64,000 nt of DNA from CAWANF01 sp963783355 (GTDB lineage Bacteria; Bacteroidota; Rhodothermia; Balneolales; DATFMH01). Under the pieces are notes generated by a model. That model was not told the origin of the DNA. It saw only the letters and a program-made list of their open reading frames with translations, and did no database searches. Shown one piece after another: positions 59,053 to 64,000 of this stretch. The first letter of the stretch is position 1; each line of letters starts with the position of its first letter. A program made the translations under genes and the position numbers. The stretch spans positions 186,001 to 250,000 of the forward strand of contig CAWANF010000007.1 in assembly GCA_963783355.1 (NCBI GenBank), written 5' to 3'.

Positions 59053-59078
59053 TACTTGCACTTAGCTAAAGGATTGAA

Positions 59079-59135
59079 GTGTAACAAGACAAGGCAGCCG
59101 GGTGTGTAAACGCCCCGCTGCTTTGACCGTTATTC
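59079..59135. repeat. Compact 57-bp attC-like hairpin
   Basis: GTGTAAC at the left end and GTTATTC at the right end share complementary TAAC/GTTA. Inside, AAGGCAGCCGGG pairs imperfectly with CCCCGCTGCTTT around a 9-nt loop. Size, spacing and bulges are those of short attC sites. It begins about 26 bp after the preceding gene's stop. Confidence 0.55.
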
Positions 59136-59200
59136 GATATTAGCGGATACCACATAGCATTAAAGATGACACGATTTTTGCCCGCCCTTTTAAAAAACTT

Positions 59201-59620
59201 TTATTTGATTCGCAGCATTTTATTATCAAAACTGTATTTCCCTGCGCCCATCAGTATAATGGTGAGCAGCCCGCCAAGGTACAGGAAAACCAATTCGCCA
59301 TCCCCGTTGGAGAAGGAAAAATGACGCATCACGGCAAACACTACAAACACATCAATGGCCGCTACCAGGGCTGCCGCACGGGTAGCTATTCCAAACGCAA
59401 TAAAAATGGAACAGATCCCATCGGAGAACGTCGAAAAGATCAGGCTGATATATGTACCAATATGAAGTGGATCAGGAAAATGCCCCCATAATTGTGAAAA
59501 ATGCACAAATTTGAATAATCCGTGTTGCATAAACAGGGCGAGGCCAATCCACACGCGAAGTATAAGCAAAGCTAAGTCATTATTTTTTGGAATAAATCCA
59601 AGATTCAGGATCTTTTTCAT
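59201..59620 (-). CDS. DoxX family membrane protein
   Basis: A 139-residue protein with four hydrophobic segments. The DoxX pattern is visible in NNDLALLILRVWIGLALFMQ followed by HGLFKF, the FSTFSDGICSIFIAFGIATR helix and GGLLTIILMGAGKYSFDNK. DoxX-type proteins are linked to respiratory or redox functions in membranes; no specific role can be assigned. It points against most of its neighbours. Confidence 0.88.
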   Translation of the reverse strand: MKKILNLGFIPKNNDLALLILRVWIGLALFMQHGLFKFVHFSQLWGHFPDPLHIGTYISLIFSTFSDGICSIFIAFGIATRAAALVAAIDVFVVFAVMRHFSFSNGDGELVFLYLGGLLTIILMGAGKYSFDNKMLRIK

Positions 59621-60242
59621 TTTGCCCTCCGTTTATTTACTGTGACAGGTAAAAGGATATGCAGGAAACATCCCTGAACACACTGTTATAAAAGCTGAAT
59701 TTGCAGATCCCAAGCATTGATTCAGCATTTGTACAGGTGTAGTTTTATTAGTGCCATCCGTTTGCCGTTTTCTGAATGTGAATAATATTCATTCAAATTT
59801 CAACAAGATTTTATCTCATCGCCGCAGGGTTATACTCACAGATTGAAAGAAATAAAAGAATCCCATACTACACTAATCCATCGTATTAAGGTGACGTATT
59901 TCGTCCGGCCTTTATTTATTCTCATTCTGATTTTTCGTTATCCCGGCTAAATTGTACTTTAAAAACACCCGTTAGGTGATTATACCGGTTTTTGGAGTGA
60001 TTACACAAATTGAAGAGGAAGCAATATCAAAACCAAAAAATCGCTACATGATCATATTTGAAAGATAGATATCTTCGTTACCAGTTGCGGCGCATAAATA
60101 TAATTGACATGACAATCACATAACATTATGTCTTCAACACGCCATTCTAAAATTTGGTTGCGAGGTGGGATTTTCGGCCATATTTAGGGTGCGAATGAAA
60201 TATTCTGAAAAATCTCAACTAATTAAAGAAGGAAGATACATT
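59621..60242. other. Gene-poor stretch holding repeat copy D
   Basis: About 620 bp with no convincing gene. It contains repeat copy D (59871-59977) and another GTTATAC-like end (about 59829), possibly the remnant of a further element. The rest is AT-rich and unassigned. Confidence 0.4.
59871..59977. repeat. attC-like intergenic repeat, copy D
   Basis: From CACTAAT to GTTAGGT, which fits the GTTRRRY core-site consensus. The left arm TTAAGGTGACGTATTTC and right arm AAAAACACCCGTTAGG follow the family pattern; the middle TTTTTCGTTATCCCGGCTAA matches copies A-C. Confidence 0.55.
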
Positions 60243-60580
60243 ATGGCAAGCACTTAAGATAAGATAACTATGCTCCAAAATGACGGTGCAATAACAACAA
60301 CACTCAATAATTCAATCCTTTCAGCGACAGATCCTGAGAATCTGTACATGCTAACGTTTCATTCCTATTTTCCACCCCAGGTAATGTTTTATTCGTATGG
60401 AACTACGGTTACCATTGAAATTGAATTCAACCAAGACAAGAATACAAAGTCATCATTTACGCTCAAGGCTGGTGAAAGCAAGAACATCCCCATACCTGAA
60501 GGTACGACCAATTCGACGCACAGGCCACTAAAACAGTAGTCACAAAACCAGCTTTTGCCTATATCTGCACTACTTTCTGA
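60243..60580 (+). pseudogene. Small hypothetical gene with early in-frame TAA and 3' frame change
   Basis: A GGAAGATACATT ribosome-site-like sequence precedes ATG 60243, but codon 5 is TAA. In the same frame an 89-codon ORF continues from ATG 60270 (MLQNDGAITTTLNNSIL, then TVTIEIEFNQDKNTKSSFTL). The listed end (TNSTHRPLKQ) looks shifted: one base change gives YDQFDAQATKTVVTKPAFAY and a stop at 60578. The family is not recognised. Either a decayed cassette or a gene with sequence errors. Confidence 0.45.
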
Positions 60581-61010
60581 ACGTAGGTTTTACAGAATAC
60601 GGCAACACAACAGTTTTGAGCTTAACGTCTAATTCACAGGTACTTTACTATGAATCATTCGGCAGAACTCCGATTTATTGCACCATTTAATCTCGTTGAA
60701 AATGCCTGCCGGGAGAACCATCCGGTGGGCATTTCATTATTCTGCACTATTACTTTGAACAAGTATAGGACCATGGCAAAATCGGAGGATAAAATAACAA
60801 TTGTTGCATTCAGCGATCGGAATTTGAAATAAATAAAAGAGATAATAGAGCATAAAGTATGTTGAGAGGCACACCTAATAAGTACATCAAGCTGAAGTTT
60901 TCCACCCGGACTTTTTCCATTTTCTTATAAATTATAGTTAAGAAACGCCTGTTACTTGTACCTATTCCTTATCATTTATAAACGGGTATTAAATATATAA
61001 AATAGCCCAT
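60581..61010. other. Gene-poor stretch holding repeat copy E
   Basis: About 430 bp. A 60-codon frame (60650-60832) has no family features and is not called. It contains repeat copy E (60873-60957). Nothing else was recognised. Confidence 0.4.
60873..60957. repeat. attC-like intergenic repeat, copy E
   Basis: An 85-bp element from ACCTAAT to GTTACTT. Left part CTAATAAGTACATCAAG parallels CTAACAAGAGTTTTAAG of copy A; the middle TTATAAATTATAGTTAAG and the arm GAAACGCCT follow the family. It is shorter than the other copies. Confidence 0.5.
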
Positions 61011-61469
61011 ATGAACTATATAGAAATAGAAGACGATATACTTGCGAATGCCGTCACTGAAGAAGACCACTCACTTAATCAATTGCAACAGTGGCTGTAA
61101 TATGCAAAACATTCATGGTCCTTAGGTGCTGTAATCATCTGGCTTCCCTACATTCCTGTCGAAATGATTTTAAAGATATTAGCGATTGTTTTTACACCAT
61201 ATATGCTTTGGCACTTATTTAAAGCAAAATGGTATAAATCAGTGGTGGTTTTTGGGATAATTGTTTTATCACCTTACGTGGTTTTTCAATTTATACAAAT
61301 AGGAAATGATACATATGATCTCATATTCAAGATTCTGCCATTATTAACTTTCTATTTTTACACTTACATACTTAGGTATATGATTGGAGAGTATTTAATA
61401 GAAATAAAAACAATAAAAAGGTGGGAAAGAGAGAGTAAAATAAAAAATTCATTTAAAAAGCCCCATTAA
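61011..61469 (+). pseudogene. Small membrane protein gene interrupted by TAA
   Basis: The frame from ATG 61011 (MNYIEIEDDILANAVTEEDH) meets TAA at 61098 after QLQQWL, then continues open as YAKHSWSLGAVIIWLPYIPV and through ATG 61164 to 61469. The downstream part has three or four hydrophobic helices (for example ILAIVFTPYMLWHL, VVVFGIIVLSPYVVF and FKILPLLTFYFYTY). Reading the stop as a sense codon gives a single protein of about 152 residues. Function unknown. Confidence 0.5.
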
Positions 61470-61745
61470 GAAAAACATTTACTTCGGGACAATCAGGCTT
61501 TTCATAGTATTTTCCTAATCATTTTTAAAGAGTAAAATGAACAAAACTTCTGAGTGAAGCATGTTTTACATGAATACCGTTATCATCAGCTAGTTTTGGC
61601 AAGAAAACTAATCATACAACCTGATACTTTTAAAATATCGACAGCCATTCTCATTCAGACTTTATAGTCAATCCCTCATTTTTTTATTTTATTAAAAAAT
61701 TACGTAGTCAAATAGCTACACGATTAATTAAAAAATAGCCATGTC
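61470..61745. other. Gene-free stretch
   Basis: About 275 bp, AT-rich. No repeat copy, ORF or RNA was recognised. Confidence 0.4.
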
Positions 61746-61883
61746 ATGAATTTCGGTCATTTAATATATTGGCTTGTCGTGGCTGTCCTGTGTGCGTTTA
61801 TTGCCTATGGCAGAATCGTAATAAACCTTTTAAACATTCTTAAAAATAAGAAAGTCTTTGCATTCGAAAAATCATTTCAATGA
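61746..61883 (+). CDS. 45-residue single-helix membrane protein
   Basis: A small frame starting MNFGHLIYWLVVAVLCAFIA with one hydrophobic helix (about residues 6-22) and a basic tail. Its TGA overlaps the ATG of the next gene (ATGA, 61880-61883), which supports real translation and coupling. The family is not recognised. Confidence 0.5.
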   Translation: MNFGHLIYWLVVAVLCAFIAYGRIVINLLNILKNKKVFAFEKSFQ

Positions 61884-62459
61884 ATCAAAAGGTTGATAAA
61901 TTATTACATAAGACCCAAAAGTGGTAAAAAGAATTGAAACTGTTAAGAATGATCATTCTCGACTGTCAACTGACCGAAAAATTTAAGTGGAAGCATCCTT
62001 GTTACACGTTCATTAAAAAAACATTGTTCTAAACATGGATTTAAGGAATACTGCGCACTTCTGTTTTTCAAAGGTGTCTTGTTAAAGGATCCAGATGGTA
62101 ATCTAATCCAGCAAACGAAAAATGTGCAGGCGGCGCTCCAGATTCGGTTCACCAATGTTCAGGAAATCATTGAAATGGAACCTGTTCTGAAAGCATACAA
62201 TCATGAAGCGATTGAAGTGGAGAAAGCCGGTTTGAAAGTTAAAATGAAAAAGACTTCAGACTTTGATATTCCTGAAGAATTTCAAAAGAAATTAGATGAA
62301 ATATCTGCCTTAAAAACGTCATTTGAAGCATTAAAACCGGGCCGCCAAAGAGCATACAATCTTTATTTTTCAGGAGTTATACAGTCGAAAACCAGGGAAT
62401 CGAGGGTTGAAAAATGTATAGAGCGAATTCTCAACGGAAAAGGATTAAATGATCGGTAG
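61880..62459 (+). pseudogene. YdeI/OmpD-associated family protein (DUF1801-like), decayed
   Basis: Assembled from three frames this is a DUF1801/YdeI protein of about 193 residues. Start MNQKVDKLLHKTQKW is followed by an in-frame TAA, then KELKLLRMIILDCQLTEKFK and KHPCYTF. Two single A deletions, one in a seven-A run near 62015 and one near 62033, move the frame; repairing them gives KNIVLKHGFKEYCALLFFKG and then the open frame with LLKDPDGNLIQQTKNVQAAL. The C-terminal LKPGRQRAYNLYFSG is the family's usual end. One nonsense and two frameshift lesions make it inactive as read. Confidence 0.75.
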
Positions 62460-62817
62460 GCTCGATTTCAAAATAAATTACACTAGACAGGAGATGTCCC
62501 GTTGGTATGAGACGAATTATAGCTATAGCGGAAGTGTTTGGCGATAGAAGACCGCGACATCATACCTAAATTAACGCCTTGAGCTGGAACATGAATTGCT
62601 GCTATTATGTTTTTACCACCATATTTCATATTCCAAGAAGCGAAATTCCGCCAGCACTTCGATGTTTTTGAATAGTCAAAATACTGAAGAATATCTTCAA
62701 ACCACTCATAAGACAGGTTGTAAAATTTGGAAAAAAATTCAGATGCTATTGTGAAATAACCGCTGCTTTTTGTATAAATTCAGAATCATTTGTTGTTAAC
62801 AACTCAGGGAAAAAATC
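62460..62817. other. Stretch without a called gene; long open minus-strand frame
   Basis: About 360 bp before the GH3 gene. On the minus strand about 62800-62483 is open and protein-like (ELLTTNDSEFIQKSSGYFT, then NLSYEWFEDILQYFDYSKTS) but has no clear start codon and no recognised family. It may be the remnant of a lost gene. Confidence 0.4.
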
Positions 62818-64000
62818 ATGCGGATTTATGAGGAGGAGTCTGGAAGCGGTTTTACCGGTAAAAAAGAAGGACTCACGAGAAAACAGTTTTTAAAACGGAG
62901 TATCGGAACGGTTGGTTTTCTCGTACTTTATTCGAATGGATTTGGAAGGATTGCCCGGCACATCGAAATGCCGGATTACGAGTTTGAAGATGAGATCTCC
63001 GAATTACTAAAAAAGATGACACTTAGTGAGAAAGTGTCACAACTTCAGTATGATGCCCCTGCCATTCCCCGTCTGAATATCCCGGAATATAACTGGTGGA
63101 ACGAATGTCTGCATGGAGTGGCCAGAGCAGGTCTTGCTACGGTTTTTCCGCAGGCAATCGGCATGTCCGCTACCTGGAATGCCCCGTTGCTTCATAAGGT
63201 GGCAAATGCTATTTCTGATGAGGCACGAGCCAAACATCATGCCTTCATTGATCGGGGACTTCGACAAATTTACATGGGACTTACATTTTGGAGTCCAAAC
63301 ATAAACATCGTACGTGATCCCCGCTGGGGCCGAGGCCAGGAAACGTACGGCGAAGACCCGTATCTGACCGGCACCATGGCGAAATCCTTTATTAAAGGCC
63401 TTCAGGGTGATAATCCTGATTATTATAAAGTTGTGGCAACCGCAAAACATTTTGCTGTCTACAACGGTCCCGAACCCATGCGTCATAAAATTGATGTGGA
63501 GGTAAACGACCATGATTTGTGGGAAACCTATTTACCAGCGTTTGAAATGAGTGTGAAAGAGGCTGAAGTTGCTTCGGTTATGTGTGCTTATAACAGTCTC
63601 CGGGGAATGCCGTGTTGTGGAAATAATCCTTTGCTGGAAAGTATCTTACGAGACAAGTGGAATTTTAAGGGATATGTTGTTTCCGACTGTGGGGCCATAG
63701 GCGATTTTTACCAAAAAGGTCATCATCAGGTTGTCTCAACTCCAGAGAAAGCTGCGGCTTTGGCATTGAGCAATGGAACAGATTTGAATTGCGGATCTAC
63801 TTTTCCTCACCTGGTAAAAGCAACAAAGGATGGAATAGTTAATGAAAAGGATATTGATCGCTCTTTGACGCGTTTGCTTGAAGCCCGATTCCGGTTAGGT
63901 ATGTTGGGTAATTCGAAGGATGATCCCTATTCCAATATTCCTTATTCCGTTGTAGACAGTAAAAACCATCGGGATCTTGCTCTTCAAATGGCACGTGAAT
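62818..64000 (+). CDS. GH3 glycoside hydrolase, N-terminal part (runs off the window)
   Basis: A family 3 glycosidase; 394 codons are visible and the gene continues past the edge. The N-terminus TRKQFLKRSIGTVGFLV is a Tat-like signal (R-K variant). The (beta/alpha)8 domain shows NWWNECLHGVARAGLATVFP, SPNINIVRDPRWGRGQETYG, TAKHFAVYNGPE and the nucleophile Asp in VVSDCGAIGDF (about residue 290). These are features of beta-xylosidase/beta-glucosidase-type GH3 enzymes. The specificity is not certain. With the sulfatase it suggests polysaccharide degradation. Confidence 0.93.
   Translation, partial: MRIYEEESGSGFTGKKEGLTRKQFLKRSIGTVGFLVLYSNGFGRIARHIEMPDYEFEDEISELLKKMTLSEKVSQLQYDAPAIPRLNIPEYNWWNECLHGVARAGLATVFPQAIGMSATWNAPLLHKVANAISDEARAKHHAFIDRGLRQIYMGLTFWSPNINIVRDPRWGRGQETYGEDPYLTGTMAKSFIKGLQGDNPDYYKVVATAKHFAVYNGPEPMRHKIDVEVNDHDLWETYLPAFEMSVKEAEVASVMCAYNSLRGMPCCGNNPLLESILRDKWNFKGYVVSDCGAIGDFYQKGHHQVVSTPEKAAALALSNGTDLNCGSTFPHLVKATKDGIVNEKDIDRSLTRLLEARFRLGMLGNSKDDPYSNIPYSVVDSKNHRDLALQMARE

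Noticed and set aside
60650..60832. 60-codon plus-strand frame
   Set aside because: No recognisable protein features and no supporting context.
60243..62459. Stop-codon recoding (TAA read as an amino acid)
   Set aside because: Intact genes in the window use TAA as a normal stop, and no selenocysteine- or pyrrolysine-type signals fit TAA.
63037..63513. 158-codon minus-strand frame
   Set aside because: Antisense shadow of the GH3 glycosidase, which has clear catalytic motifs.
1..64000. CRISPR array, prophage or insertion sequence
   Set aside because: No regularly spaced short repeats, phage structural genes or transposase-like proteins were found.

Overview
The window looks like a chromosome segment from the FCB superphylum, probably a lineage outside classical Bacteroidia (Ignavibacteriota, Calditrichota, Balneolota or similar). 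Two secreted proteins end in type IX secretion (T9SS) type A sorting tails carrying the NYPNPFNP motif. A PorX-type response regulator (the T9SS regulator) sits beside tsaE, as in Bacteroidota, and there is a SusC/SusD pair. Base composition is moderate to AT-rich. No phage, plasmid, CRISPR or transposase genes were seen.

1-39.7 kb is mostly intact housekeeping and surface-biology sequence: aroC (partial), TPR, LysM/RlpA and CPBP genes; an ECF sigma factor; a histidine kinase; the tig-clpP-clpX proteostasis operon with a tRNA-Leu(UAG) upstream; cutA; an HtrA lipoprotein; NrnA; thiamine pyrophosphokinase with a frameshifted SSF symporter; tsaE-porX; hemW; a large dockerin/T9SS metalloprotease-like protein; trhO-RluA; a seven-PAS kinase with its response regulator; a three-gene ABC/HlyD export operon; and coaX.

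39.9-52.7 kb is a fructan-utilisation locus. One minus-strand operon runs susC-susD-GH32-GH32-MFS sugar porter-fructokinase. A LacI regulator lies beyond it, and LacI-type palindromes sit before susC and before lacI itself. The gene order resembles the Bacteroides thetaiotaomicron levan locus, but with a LacI repressor in place of a hybrid two-component sensor. The susC, susD, GH32 and kinase genes are broken by roughly 18 single-base indels, while the MFS porter and lacI are intact. This is either local low sequence quality or recent decay. The two GH32 paralogues share a 110-bp tract with one mismatch, set in otherwise clearly more diverged sequence.

53.2-64 kb starts with a Tat-type sulfatase and ends with a Tat-type GH3 glycosidase cut by the window edge. 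Between them (about 54.8-62.5 kb) is a patchwork of small unrelated genes: a Doc/AbrB toxin-antitoxin pair, a ParE/RelE pair, an alpha/beta hydrolase, DoxX, several orphan proteins and three broken genes. Between these genes are five copies of an imperfect 85-135 bp repeat with complementary arms and TAAC/GTTA-like ends, plus one compact 57-bp site. This resembles an integron gene-cassette array with attC-like sites, though no integrase is in the window. It is the most unusual part of the window.
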